A stretch of 64,000 nt of DNA from positions 363,261,238 to 363,325,237 of the forward strand of contig NC_085138.1 of the NCBI RefSeq assembly GCF_035046485.1, given 5' to 3'. Under the pieces are notes generated by a model that made no database searches, was not told the DNA's origin, and was given only the letters and a program-made list of their open reading frames with translations. Every line of letters begins with the position of its first letter. Positions within the stretch are counted from its first letter, which is position 1. The translations under genes were made by a program, and so were the position numbers. Shown here piece after piece: positions 11,359-23,840 of this stretch. This stretch comes from Aedes albopictus. Taxonomy: Eukaryota > Arthropoda > Insecta > Diptera > Culicidae.

Positions 11359-12524
11359 ATTCTAGGGAAATCGTTAATAGAATTCAGGGAGAATTCCTAT
11401 TGGAAGAGTTTTTCTCTCTTTTTTTGGGATTAGTTCTCTCAGGATGCTGGTGTGATAACTTTCAGCATTTTGAAGGAAATTCATTTCTTAGCAGTTTTAT
11501 GTGGGAATACATATCAGAATGCTAGGGAATCTTTGGATTCTAATGGGATTCATTTCAGGATTTTGGGGTATTTACTACCAGGGATCCCTGCCAAGGGTGA
11601 AATCCCTTTCAGGATTCTAAGAAATTTCTGGATGGTCTGGCTTGATTCCACTAAGGATTCTGGAAAACCCTCACTTAGGATCCCACTCAAAATTCTGAGA
11701 AAATCTTTCTCAGCATTCTCAGGAACTCTTCTCAAACTTTTTGAAGAGTCATACTCAGCATTCTCAGAATTGTGGCGAAATTCCTCTCAGATTTCGGGGG
11801 AGTATTTATTAGGAATATGGGGGTCCACACAGGATTCTAGTGGTATCCTTCTGCGGGTACTCTTCCCAAGATGAAAATTCTGCTTTCTGGGGTATTCCCC
11901 GTCAGGATTAATTTCTCTCAAGATTCTGGGGAATTTGTCGCATGATTCTGGAAAACCCCTTGGGATTCTGGGGCTATATTTTTCAACATTCTAGGGCACT
12001 TTCATCATAATTACTAATTATTGATAAATGAGATGATGAGAAATTTGGATTTTGGATAATCCCTCGCATAGATTTTGTGATGCCTCTTAGGGTTCGGAAG
12101 AAATTCTTCTCTGCATTCTACGAGAATCCCAGTAGAATTCTGTTTTCTGTATTCTTGAGCAGTTGCTACCAGAAATCTCTTTCAGGATTCTGGGAGAGTC
12201 TCATAGTAATTATGGAGAATCCCTGACAAGATTATGGGCAGATTCTCTTGAGATTCTAAATAATGTAATAATTTAAAGTATTCTAGAGGAATCACTCTCA
12301 CAGTTCTGGGATAATCTCTTTTAGGAGTTTGGGGAATTCTGGGGGAATGTCTTTAAGGAATCTGCGATAATTTTTCTGTTTTATGTCAGAATACCTCTCA
12401 GAATTCCAGAGAATCCTTCTCAGAATGCTGGGGAAGTCCATTCTGGAAGTTTTCATAATCCCTTCCAAGAAGAATCCTTAGCAGATTTTCGGAAAAATGC
12501 TTCTTAGGTTTCTATATGTTTTTT

Positions 12525-12636
12525 ATCTGTATTAACGAGATTTTTAGCCCTAGGCTAGTTCATCTTAGGGTCGGGACCCACACTTTACTTCCCTTCCGAA
12601 GGAAGAACTCACATTTTGCGAGTTTGTCGGGAGTGG
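12525..12636 (-). mobile_element. tRNA-derived SINE fragment, same family as 16915-17070
   Basis: On the minus strand it contains CCACTCCCGACAAACTCGC and GGGACCCTAAGATGAACTAGC, as in the + strand SINE at 16915. The 5' pol III head is missing. Confidence 0.7.
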
Positions 12637-13480
12637 AATACGATATTCTATATGTATTTCTCTTAAGAATCTTATCTTATGATCCCTCTCAGGATTCTGG
12701 GTGAATCACTCGTAGAATTCTGGGGAACAACTTTCGGGATTCTGACAAAATTATTCTCAGCATTCTAAAGGATTCCAACCAGGATTTTAGGGGAATTCTG
12801 GGAGAATACTTGAAAGAATTCTGGAGGAATTCTTCTAAGGGTTCTAAGGGAATCCTATCTCCCAGAATTCTGTGAAAGTATATCTCAGGTATCCCTTTTC
12901 AGGATTCTAGGTCATGTCTTTTAAGTTTCTTGGAGAATTCATCTTAGAATTCAGAAAATCTTTTGTGAGAATCTCTCTCAGTATTCTAGATGAATTTATT
13001 TATCTCAAGAATGTATAAGAACTGCTCTTTAAATTCCTCACAGGATTCTGGGAGAATTCATCTTAGGATTCTGCAAATTTTTGGGAAAATCCCAAGATCT
13101 TAGTATTCTGAGACAAGCAATCACAGAATTCTAGGAGAATTCCTCTCGGGATTCTGAGACAATCCGTCTCATAGTTATGAAGTAATCTCTCTCAGGATTC
13201 TAGGAAAATCATTAATTCAGAGTAATTCCTACCAAGATACCGAAAGATTCATGCCTTCTTTTCTAGCTAATGTCGCTCAGCATTCTGAAAAAAAAAGCTC
13301 TCTCGTAATTCGAGAGGAACTCCTTTCAGAATTCTGGAGGAATCTCTTTAAAAATTCTGGGGAAATTTCTCTCAGCAGTCTGCGGGAATTTATCTCAGTA
13401 CTAAATGGGAATACTTCTTAGAGTTCTAGGGGATATCATGGTATCAGGATTCAAAACTATATTTTTTTCAGAAGGTACTG

Positions 13481-14550
13481 TCTCAACGTTATATCCGTTT
13501 TCGAATCAGTGTCGCGAAATGTACATACATACATACAATCTCAAATTTTGATATTGAAGTTATTTCGACAAATAAATCATACCATGTACTTGAACTACAT
13601 GCAACAAACGAATCATTTTACAGTTTTGTAGTATCGAATCTATGTGAAAACATCTATTCAAAGCATTCTATTAAATCGGTGAATTGATTCTGCTAATCCG
13701 ATTCGAATCGATTCACATAAATCGATGTCTCAGCCAAATTTGCCCAATGCTAATGTCAATTATTTCGTATTTCCAAATCCCATGATGTTCAGGATGTTCT
13801 AGGTTATCGATAAAGTCTCAAATACAAATATTTCCAGTTTTCCTTAATAGAGGACTCAATTTGCAGTAACTTTTCCGAAGACAGTATTTTGTTTCATTGA
13901 ATGAGTTAATTTATACAGCCGTTTCTATGTTGGGGTCATATATGACCCCTCCGGCACCAAAGGGTTGAACCTATCAATTTCGATTTTATAAAACGTAATA
14001 TTTTGCATAAGTCGTTAAAGCACATGTTAATTGACCAATTTACCTTTTGATTGCTTTAAAATATTTCTTTGCTCAATGGCTTGCAGTAAAAAACAGACCA
14101 ATATCGTTTGGTTTACCTTTATAGATAGAGATATAGCTCAAAATTGTGACGTGCTGAGCAAACTTGAGTCCGGATTCGGATTCAGTGACCCAAAATCCGA
14201 CGAGGACACATAGGTTTGCACTTGAGACAGATCAATAGTTAATTTTTGTTTCGCTGTGTACTCAAAATTATTCAATTCACTAAGATATTCAATGTAATTT
14301 TATCCTAATTAAACACAATTCGAAAAATTACACTTTTTTAACTACTTAATCGTTCAAGAGCATGCAATTATGCCGCTATAGAGATACATATAGATGCTGT
14401 GATTTTCAAAAACCATGATTGTATTAAAGGTCGGTGTCTATAACACTGTCTATACAAATCCACCAAAACCTCTAATTAGTTTTGGATATCACTTTTTCTA
14501 GTAATCGAGCAACAATCAAAGTCTGGTGTTTTACACGATATGCAAATCAT
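13481..14550. other. Mixed non-coding sequence
   Basis: No supported gene. The palindromic GGGGTCATATATGACCCC at 13934-13950, shared with 3327, marks a MITE fragment. The segment 13755-13825 repeats text found near 10765-10835 (ATGATGTTCAGGATGTTC). Confidence 0.4.
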
Positions 14551-14864
14551 TCAATCTATGACTTTCATCAGACACCAACTGTAGGTCAGTAACTCAGACG
14601 ACGACAACAAAAATTCGCCACGGCATTCGCACCACATTCGAGATAAACCGGTGGCGCTAAAGGGCGTTAACCATGGACAATCATCCGTATCAAATGCAGT
14701 TGTCTTAACCGACGGACCGACCGGGCGGCGGCGATAGGGCTCACAGATGAGGCGGTGGGGCCAGGCGGGTAAAGGGCTAGTGACAAAATAAGTTTTATCT
14801 CGCACAACTCTGAGCATTGTGAGTATCTCAACAACAACAACAAAAAAAAGCCATTGTTTCAATG

Positions 14865-15160
14865 TATAAATACAAAGCCACGTTGCTCCGGTTGGATCAT
14901 AAACAGTTTGGTTTTTGCAACCGCACCAGCAAGTGTTCGCGTGCCTTGGCGGAGAAAAGTTTTGCCTGGATCTTGTGTCCGAAGTAGTCCCGGGGACGAC
15001 GGTGACCAGAAAGGATAAGAGGAACCAGGAAAAAGCTAAATTCCGACGCCAATTGAGTGCAGAACTTGGCCAAGGAAGGACACTGGATAGATAATTAGTG
15101 TCCCCTCCAGTCTTCCCTCCCCCATCATCGTCGACCAGAAGGCGAACAAAGAATAGCAGT
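14865..15160 (+). promoter_or_regulatory. Candidate TATA promoter and non-coding first exon
   Basis: TATAAATA occupies 14865-14872. A TCAT initiator-like site has its A at 14899, 34 bp after the start of the TATA box. From there to 15160 there are 262 bases with no ATG, ending at a strong donor GTAAGTG at 15161. The sequence is unique-looking and more GC-rich than the repeats around it. The pattern fits a 5' UTR exon of a + strand gene; the His-rich gene, whose acceptor is at 35125, is the first such gene downstream, which would make an intron of about 20 kb. Promoter identity is moderately supported; the gene pairing is inference. Confidence 0.45.
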
Positions 15161-15859
15161 GTAAGTGTTTTTAATTGTCTGCCCTCCGGGGTGAGATGTA
15201 AAGTGGATCTGGACTCGAAAAGCCAAGAAGAGAACTTTAGCAGGACTGGATGGACTGTGGGATGCGTTGTTGGAATGCCGCCTTCGGGATGTGATGTGTT
15301 ACGAATTGTGTCACAATAGTTAGTTGGATTGGTTCGTAGAGTATTGGTGTGAAAAGTTTATCTTGTGTAATGGGTGGTACAAGAACACGTGCTAATGATA
15401 ACAGAAAACCCTCGTAGAAAATTGATAGTTTCAGTTGCTATGTAGAAACCAATAAATCTCTGTTTGAGTTTCTTCTACAGATAGTTTTAAATCAATTATA
15501 TTTCTTGTAAAATGTTGAATTCAAATATTCATTACTTATCAATCGTCCTTTGTCTATAACAGGCCAGGCCTCAAGCCTGATCTTGGTCACTGTGACGAAT
15601 CCAGTGATCCTTATAAGGTAGTGTTGTCAGTATAGCTACATTTATTGTCTCGAATAAAAATCCCGAAATGTTCAACGTTTAGCCAAAACTTTTCAAGAAT
15701 TTCTTCAGAACGTGTTCTTGTAGAACACCTGGTGGAAATTTTAGTTAACGGATTACCTGAAGAGTTTTCAGGTTTTTTTTTTTCAATTGACGTAATCTGT
15801 AGTCTGAGAAAAGTGCCAAGAAGAGAACTTTTGCTGGATTAAATAATCTCATCAATTAA
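15161..15859. other. No gene identified; would be intron start if the 14.9-kb exon is real
   Basis: AT-rich sequence with no supported frame. A short palindromic CCTCAAGCCTGATC/GATCTTGG stretch lies near 15569. Confidence 0.35.
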
Positions 15860-18811
15860 GCATAATGGGGATTTTTTTTTATTACCGAACAGGTTTGGGC
15901 CGAAGGGTCTCCGATTTCAATGAAAATTTCACCAGAGCTAGAGGTCGTGGATATATGATCAAATTTAGAATTCAAAAAAATCATAGTGGACTATTTTCCA
16001 GAAAAACGCTAGATGAAATTTCACAATTTTCCCAAATTTTTCAAAATACCCCAAACTTCAAAAAATCATATCACAAAAACTATGCATCGTAGAACAAATT
16101 TTTTTTTGTGAAATCGACGCCAAATTATCTCAGCAATCCGATAAAAATACATTGAGAAAAAAGTTTCTCGGAAAACTTTTGACCATAGAGAAAAAATACC
16201 TAAAAATGCTGATAAAAGTACCGTCTGTATCATAGATTATTTTGAACAAAATTTTTCCTAGCGCAGAAATTAATGTTCTTCATTTTGTTCTTTGACGCCA
16301 AAATGGAATCTCTTACCGTTTTAGAGATATAGCCAAAAAACCAACGGCCAGTCGCTATATTTTCATAGGAAGCCATCAACAAAAGCGGCCGTTCACTTGT
16401 TGCAACATATTTGCTTTGCGGCGAGCAAATGACATACGCTAATTGCAACGTAATTTTGACACTAACGTGAATCGGAGTGCACTGACAGCAAATATATGGC
16501 ACTTTAGTGCCTTTTAAATGCAACAACTTTTCAAATTTTGAAATTAATGGATTTGTAACTAGCAAGCGTTGCAAATAACAAGTTTACAACGAGCAAATGC
16601 ATATTTCAACGTATTTTTTTTTTTCAATCAAAGCAATCATATGCCGTTAGAGATGAGTGGATATCAGGTAACTATAAGGTCTCTACACATGTAAAGCTTT
16701 ATTTTGTTTTTATAGAGTTTTTGTTGCTTAATTGATCATTGGTATGTGGATTCTTCTATACACCATAAAGAGACATTTTCCACTCAATATTTAATAAATA
16801 GCATGGTCTGTGCATAATGTGTTTGTATAATGTGCTTTAGAAAAAACACTAATTTAAAACTTACCCGGAACTTTAAAAGATATATACCATGGATGAGAGG
16901 AACAAACATGTACTCTCTGGAGCGGATCTGGCGTGATGGTTACAGCTCGTGACTGTCACGCCGAGGACCTGGGATCGAATCCCACTCCCGACATACGAAG
17001 GGAAGTAAAGTGTGGGTCCCGAGATGAACTAGCCTATGGCTAAAAATCTCGTTAATACAGATAATAAAATAAACATGTACTAATTAATACGGGCAACAAA
17101 TTAAAGTTTACCATACATAGAACTTCTTAACGCGCTAATAAAACATTGTTGCTTCAAACCAAGCTTTTCCTGTTCTAAGGAGCGACACAATTCCAACAGA
17201 GACGATAATAATATTCAGCAATGGTTAGCAAAGATTAATACCGAGCTCTGTATAGAGCTACTGAGTTGACAACAGTTGAGACAGCACGGTACGCTGGAGG
17301 ATCGATCATTACCGTTAAAGAAGTTTTGACATTGATTAATAGAAAAACCACTGAAATGTAAGATCAATTATTTCATCACTTTTTTCTAACTAACAATTTG
17401 TTGTCAAAAAGACTTCATCAGTTTTGAGAACGAGCATGACAAACCCATACTACTACCCATAATATATTCGAATCAACCAATAAGTCGGTGCACGGTTCGA
17501 ATGATTAAAATATTGTCTAAAACTGTTTAATGCTCTAAGATGTCAAGTAAATGTTTAATTTCAAGAAATCCTCTAACGTCCTCATTTTCATTCACAGACT
17601 GTGCATTTACGAAGCTTCATGGGTCAATATTGGATCCTTAACTATCTATATCTTTTGAAAATTTCTAGAATGCTTTCGTTATTTCTGAATGAAGCAAAAG
17701 AATTATAATCAAAAAATACTACACAACTATGCATTTTTGTTACTCACACAGTTAAAAATGATATATCATTTAACCTGTAACAAAAGGACCTCGTCGTATC
17801 GCACACATTTTTCCATCAGTTTATAAATTTACAGCTTGCTCTCAGTATGAAGCTTGCGTTCAACATTCCATACAAGAAATTGTTTGATGTAAAATTAAGT
17901 TAAATAAAATAGAAATTCGTATGCAATTTTTTTTTCGTTAGGTATAATTTCAAATATTTTGCTGAGTAGTAACCATTGTCCGTTAAAAGTTTTCTTTGTT
18001 TTCATTGTTTTCTTAAATTGAAATGGAAAACATATAAAGCATGAGTGCTATAAGTAATTTTACGCTCACCGGTGGCATTAGCTCGTTGTTAACTTGTTAT
18101 TTGAAACACATTTTAGTTAGAAACCCGATCATTGCCAAACATGGCTATTTAATGCATTCAAAAGGCACTCAAGTGCTATATATGTGCTGTCAGTGCACTC
18201 CGATGCACGTTAGTGTCAAAGTTACGTTACAATTAGCGTATGTCATTTGCTCGTTGCAAAGCAAACATGTTGCAACAGGTGAACGGCCGCTTTTGTTGAT
18301 GGCTTCCTATGAAAACTAGCGACTGGCCGTTGGTTTTTTGGCTATATCTCTAAAACGGTAAGAGATTCCATTTTGGCGTCAAAGAACGAAATGAAGAACA
18401 TTAATTTCTGCGCTAGGAAAAAATTTGTTCAAAATAATCTATGATACAGGCGGTACTTTTATCAGCATTTCTAGACGTTTTTTCTCTATGGTGAAAAATT
18501 TTCTGAGAAACTTTTTTCTCAATGTATTTTTATCGGATTGCTGAGGTAATTTGGCGTCGATTTTACAAAAAAAAGTTTGTTCTACGGTGTATAGTTTTTG
18601 AGATACGATTTTTTGAAGTTTGGGATGTTTTACAAAATTTTGAAAAACCGTGAAATTTCATCTTGTGATTCCCGGAAAAATAGTCGACTATGATTTTTTT
18701 GAATTCCATATATGGTCATATATCCACGACCTCTAGCTCTGGTGAAATTTTCATTGAAATCGGAGACCCTTCGGCCCAAAGTGTTCGATCATAAAAAAAA
18801 TCCCCTAATGC
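15860..18811. mobile_element. 3-kb foldback element with ~740-bp inverted arms
   Basis: The left arm 15860-16600 and right arm 18070-18811 are inverted copies, starting GCATWATGGGGATTTTTTTT, then GGGCCGAAGGGTCTCCGATT, GCTAGAGGTCGTGGATATATG, and inner motifs CATTTGCTCG and CACTTTAGTGCC. The centre of about 1.4 kb is not duplicated and holds a SINE. No transposase frame; small open frames in the arms mirror each other. Confidence 0.88.
16915..17070 (+). mobile_element. Complete tRNA-derived SINE with 11-bp target duplication
   Basis: Identical AAACATGTACT flanks at 16904-16914 and 17071-17081. The head has A box-like GCGTGATGGTTACAGCTCG and B box-like GGGATCGAATCCC; the tail ends in an AATACAGATAATAAAAT repeat. 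Pol III would transcribe such elements; mobility needs LINE enzymes in trans. Confidence 0.88.
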
Positions 18812-19004
18812 ATTTATTAAAAATATCGTTTGCTAACTCTTTGGTCGAAATATTTCTAAATTTCCTCTACCACTACTAAGGGAGCGTTTTCCCTAGTTAG
18901 TTGCATCGGTTGGTGTAAAAATTTTGTCTTTTGTAATGCAACACAAGTGAAGTGGTTTTGAAGAATACGTGTAGTAGTGACAGAAACTCTCACAGAGTGA
19001 TAGC

Positions 19005-19384
19005 ACAGACAAACAGACATACTAGTCCAATCGAAATCTTCAAACGATTTAACGGTCATTTTGAAAATAAAGTGTGGTTCAGACTGTGCTCGCATGTGTC
19101 ATGGTGACGCTGCTGTGCCTACATCACCTCTCAATTTTGAAGAGAAATGAACGCGACGCCGATCAATGTTTACATAAAATGACTCAATGATGAACCTTCA
19201 TTCATGTTTTTTGAATGGATGACACCACGGGGGAGTCGTCACCTGCAAAATTGTTACATCGAGCCGAGGGAAACAACACCTGCAAATGAATGCTTCGGAC
19301 TGAGCATTATAGAGGGTGCTAGTGAGATGCAAAACGATGTTTTTGAAGCAATTTCTAAGTAATATGTCTGTTTGTCTGTGGTGA
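19005..19384. mobile_element. MITE with CACAGACAAACAGACAT ends
   Basis: CACAGACAAACAGACATAC at about 19005 and its inverse near 19367-19384. The same end motif (CACAGACAAACAGACGTAAC) recurs alone at 45970. Confidence 0.75.
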
Positions 19385-19482
19385 TAGTTGACGCGCATGC
19401 ATTTCAGGTCGAAGACCTGGGGGTGGAATTCCACTCCCGACAAACTCACAACATGTGAGTTCTTGCTTCGGAAAGGAAAAAA
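19385..19482 (+). mobile_element. SINE fragment of the CCACTCCCGAC family
   Basis: GAAGACCTGGGGGTGG followed by CCACTCCCGACAAACTCAC resembles the box B and body of the 16915 SINE. It abuts the MITE at 19384. Confidence 0.55.
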
Positions 19483-20085
19483 AACGTGAATCACGTTATC
19501 AAAAACCCTTCTTTAAATTGTTATAGTTACAGCTTTTTGTCCATTTTTTTAAATTTTTCGGATGATGGAATAGACAAATCCATGTACCGTCGTGCGGGGC
19601 TACTTTTGAAATGCGGGGCTACTTTGGACACTTTAGAATATGGATTTTTTGAATTCAAAATATGGTTCAAATCTGTTTGATGTCTTTGGGACTATTATGA
19701 CGAAATATTTTCCCCTTCATTTGGTTGAATTTGTTTTTCAAACAAATCTTTTATTGCTTGTCAGGAGGCGAAAAACCATCGAATAAATCATAAAAATATA
19801 CATAACGTATCAGAACATTTGCTTTGTAAGCATCGTTGCTACAGTTCATAAATTTCAAAGGGTTGATCAGTTCGTTCAAGAAGTATCAACGTAGCATATG
19901 CAATCGAATATTTGTATCGATATACCTTATAAATGACCGTTTCACCTAAATAAAGGATTGATGGTCCCATTTTAAAGGTTGTCTATACTACAATATCACG
20001 CTGCTCATAATACCAAAGGTAGCACAGAACCACCTAAAAACGCATATATTTATTGAAATCATGTATGATATAGTACACCTGAACC

Positions 20086-21592
20086 CAAGGGGCCTGCAAC
20101 TCTAAACTTTCCAATGAATTTACTATTTGTCTCACTCTACTATTGCGTAGTATTTCTAGTATCACTGAAAGTTTAGAATCTAAGTAGCAGTTGCTATCGT
20201 GGTTGTTATGGACTTTGTTATGGACATCCTACTAGCTCTGTTTGCTGCAACCAAATGTCAGCAGCTTAGCTCTCACTTGGTTAGTTCTAATTAGTTCAGC
20301 ATAGATTCTAATATATATCTATTAGAATTACGGTAAGTAACAGTACAATGCGATGCAGATACAATTATGCATTTGAATAATTGTACAATTCATTTTTTAG
20401 TCGCCTTTCTGTGAAACAGTTCAGACCTTCTACGTATTCTGGCTGTCAAAGCGGAACATCTGGAGAAAGGATTTTGCAATGCTGGGGATCAACATTGAAA
20501 CTGCGTTCCGGTATCTTCTGTAAGCCTTGAGACGTTTCAACAGGATCAGGTGTCTAGGAAAATCTGAAAGTACAAACCTTCCCAGCGTGATTCTTCGAGC
20601 AATCCTCCCAGCGAGGCGACACTGCCTATACATAAAAGATCTGCATGAAGGAATTGTTTAAATTTCAAAACCTTTAGATGTTAACATACCTTGACTGGAA
20701 GGAAATGAGGCATTGAAACCATTTTTGAGAAATGAGAAGAAGGCAAACTACGGGATTGCTCAAATTCGAGGATCAAACGGTGGACCTGCTATGAAAGCTT
20801 AGCTAACGAAAATTGTCTATGGATTAGGTGATTGCGGAGAGCAGTAATTGGAAAACGAATGTTTCAAAACTGTAATGTATGATATTTCATAAAGAAATTG
20901 TTTTTCATTGATTTCGCATTTTTATTTAGTAAAACGAACGAAATAAACATTTTATTTTGGTCAATGCGTGTGTTTTTTTTAACAAGCGTAGGTCTCACGG
21001 TTAAAATGCCTCACTTGTGCTCACCCAGTACACCGAGTATAACGGTTAAGACTGGATATAGACGTATTGCTGAGGGTAGTGACGATAATACCCCAAATCT
21101 TGCTTTAAATGGTAACGAATACTCTATCAAAACACCGCGCTGTTGGTAATTGACGTAAAACTGTCAATCCACTCCCTAGGCTAACAAGCGGCGATCATCA
21201 TGAACCGGACGCAGAACGCGTATTCACTACTCAATCTGCAATGGACAAGAGATTAGATAAGAATAGATGCTCTCACATTTGGTTCACACATTTGGTTGAT
21301 CACAGGCAGCTTTCAACGCAAATGTTCATAAGGCTTCTGAATTCTATAAAACTGTAAATTGGAGGGTAACGTCAGCGTTCCCATGCAGTTTTCGTCTAAG
21401 GCACTACTGTCCTGTGAAAATGCTATTTGCACACAGTTATAATTATTGAGATTCAGATTCGGTGACATTTGTTTCATTTTGATTCTTCATCTCAGCAGCC
21501 TGCTTGCTTGGATTGTGATTTTTGGTTAGTATTTCTTAGTATTTCCTAGTATTTAAGTATACTAGAAGAAGTTTAGAGTTGCAGGCCCCTTG
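20086..21592. mobile_element. Non-autonomous hAT-type element with 8-bp target duplication
   Basis: CAAGGGGCCTGCAACTCT at 20086 is mirrored at the right end, 21592. Flanks are identical CCTGAACC at 20078-20085 and 21593-21600: an 8-bp duplication, the hAT hallmark. 1507 bp; I recognise no transposase in it, only a 67-codon minus frame. Confidence 0.9.
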
Positions 21593-21603
21593 CCTGAACC
21601 TCG

Positions 21604-21787
21604 TTTTACGTCCACTATTGGCTTAGCGAAATAAAATTCTACTGCCAAAATAATAAAATAGACATTTTTATATTTTTGTACACTTCTCCCAATCACGGAG
21701 ATGTTTTAAAAAATATAAAAATGTTGAGTTTGCTCATTTTCTTGGCGGCAGAATTTTTTGTCGCTAAGTCATGCATGGACGTAAAAA
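21604..21787. mobile_element. Palindromic MITE, TTTTACGTCCA ends
   Basis: TTTTACGTCCACTATTGGC at 21604 with TTCTACTGCC pairs with GGCAGAATTTTTTGTCGC and TGGACGTAAAA ending near 21787. Confidence 0.75.
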
Positions 21788-22469
21788 AAGGACAAGGTGT
21801 ATACTACAGTACTGGTACAAAGTAGTATTCTAAATAAACCTGGAATTTTAACTGCAGTTTTGTTTTAATTACGAATGTCCAAAGTAGCTCCCCTCCGGTT
21901 CTATTTGAGATGTGTCCGATTGAAGTATGGACAACTTTTTTTGTTTATTGATGGATTTAGTTAAAATTTTGCATGCATCCTTCAAACATACTTACGATTA
22001 TTATGTGTAAAAAATGTGAAAATCCATTACTTTGGGAGTTATAATGTCATAAAGTTGAAAAACCATGAAAAAGTGTACGAAGCCCCACACGACGGTACTT
22101 TTTTTTTGATAATAGAAAGCCATATAGTGTAATATTAGATATTCTGAAAGTGTATTATATTGTATATCCTCTTAAAACTATGCATTGTATTGCATTTTTG
22201 GGTGTGCCGTGGTGTATTTTGTATTCATAGTTTTTCTAGAATCCTTATATCAAAATTAAAAATGTGTCTTGTATGGGGAAATTTGACCATTTATTTTCCA
22301 AAAATCATATCTCAAAAACTAAAAAATGTACATCTTTGATATTTCTTATGTGTTAAGCAGAGTTTACTAAATTTTCTGATAAAAATATAGAATTAGGGTA
22401 CCCCTGAAGTTTCGAGACCATGAGAATATGAAAAGATATAGATAAACGCACTAAACATATGGTAGTTCT

Positions 22470-22590
22470 AGGCCTACTGGCGACGGAGATAGTCGAGTGA
22501 CTTCGTAGCTTGAAGGAATAGAAGCGCCCGTCTAGCGAATTGGGAGTCGTGAGTTCGAGTCTCACCGGAGTACGTGGATTTCTTTTCATA
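22470..22590 (+). mobile_element. tRNA-like SINE segment
   Basis: GCGCCCGTCTAGCGAATTGG and GTGAGTTCGAGTCTCACCGG give A/B box-like motifs at pol III spacing. It lacks the pairing of a functional tRNA acceptor stem. Confidence 0.5.
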
Positions 22591-22634
22591 ATTCAAATCT
22601 CAATTTGTTCATCGAGCACATGTTCTGTTGTGCA

Positions 22635-23007
22635 CATTAGGGTGGCCCACACTTATATGAAAAACAAAAATTTCGAAAAATGTTAAGTCTTACCTCCAAA
22701 ATCAGTTGTTTTGGACTCCCAGAAGCTACGTTCAAAATTTGAGCGACATCGGTTGAGCCTAAAGCGCTTGAAAATGTATGTAGAAATTTTAAGTTTTCGA
22801 ATTTTGCCGCTAGGTGGCGCTGTAAGCATTCAATAAATAAACCCTTTGATATTATTATAGGTGACTATACGCCAAAGAACTTTGTGGAAGACCGCGAAGT
22901 GATCCGACGGCTGTGAAAAAAGTTATACCCTAGGAAATGTGAAAAAAATTACACTTAAAAACCTTGATTTTTAGGACCACCCTATCTGAATATTGGTCAC
23001 CCTAATG
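22635..23007. mobile_element. MITE with CATTAGGGTGRCC ends
   Basis: CATTAGGGTGGCC at 22635 and GGTCACCCTAATG ending at 23007; a second inner pair is AGGGTGGCCCAC / AGGACCACCCT. Contains GACCGCGAAGTGATCCGA, also present in the 443-1157 foldback. Confidence 0.75.
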
Positions 23008-23840
23008 ACGAAATAAAAAAATACGGGTCTAATTATTTTCGAAGAACTACGAACCTACCAAGTTTCACAACAATCGGAGCTGCAGTATATCGTTTTTCTA
23101 TGGAATGGGTCCATAGTAACTTAAAATTTTTGTCTGGTATGGCTTTGCCTGGTGAGACAGCAGCTAACTGACCAATTACTTGTAATTTTTTTAAAAAATT
23201 GGCAATTATTGGTAATAATTGCTTTTGAACTGTTTATTATTGTGTTCAAAATATTTTATTCCAAAGGATGATTTATCGCTTGAATCTTGGAGGTATTCCT
23301 GGAAGAATCCTCCACGGCGTCTAAAATTCTGTAGAAAAAAAATACAAAAGTGCTTGCTAAACTTTTCATTATTTCCCTGCAAGTTCTTGAAGATATTCTT
23401 AATCATTTTTTTTTCGAAGTTTAGATGAATTGTAGCAATTTCTAGCGCAATGTCGATATTGAGGTTCAACTTATCGAATTTATAACTAATCCCAGAGCTG
23501 TTGAAGCGTTTTCTAGTGAAACCCTTGAAAGAATTTTAGGCAGAAAATAAGAATTTCTGTGCGTATTTTTTTTTTAACCTTCTCCGGGCATTAAAAAAAT
23601 GTTACGAATCATGCATCTTAAGTGCCCCACACAATGCATACGTTTGCGTGTGCGTGACAGTAGTTTGACACATTTCCCATGGGAAAACTGTAAAAAAAAC
23701 GCAAACCTCGACGGAACGGACACTATGTGCTCCAGGCTTTATTTGATAGATAATTTCGTCAAGAATGTATTTATTTGTTGAAACAGTGTCGTTGGTGAAA
23801 AGATATCAACAAATCACTTTTCCATGTTTTACGATAGTGA
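23008..23840. other. No gene identified
   Basis: AT-rich sequence with opposite-strand open frames of 69-87 codons covering the same bases; neither shows a domain. Confidence 0.35.

Larger units (their letters stand above)
10810..13480. repeat. 2.6-kb degenerate ~25-bp periodic tract (GGATTCTGGGAGAATCCCTC)
   Basis: Dozens of drifted copies of TCAGGATTCTGGGAGAATCC follow each other at about 22-28 bp. Two later insertions interrupt it (11206-11358 and about 12525-12636). Open frames of up to 140 codons within it are repeat translations. Confidence 0.85.
19584..22098. mobile_element. Non-autonomous DNA element with GTACCGTCGTGCGGGGCT ends, host of nested insertions
   Basis: GTACCGTCGTGCGGGGCT at 19584 is mirrored by AGCCCCACACGACGGTAC ending at 22098. 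Inner CTACTTTGGAC (about 19620) is mirrored near 21878. Its span is swollen by a hAT-type element and a hairpin inside it. Start motif TACCGTCG is shared with the element at 48101. Confidence 0.7.

Noticed and set aside
11452..11874. 140-codon + frame
   Set aside because: It lies inside the GGATTCTGGGAGAAT tract and translates the repeat.
14551..14862. 103-codon minus-strand frame upstream of the TATA box
   Set aside because: No domain; the sequence is better explained as the upstream region of the + strand promoter candidate.
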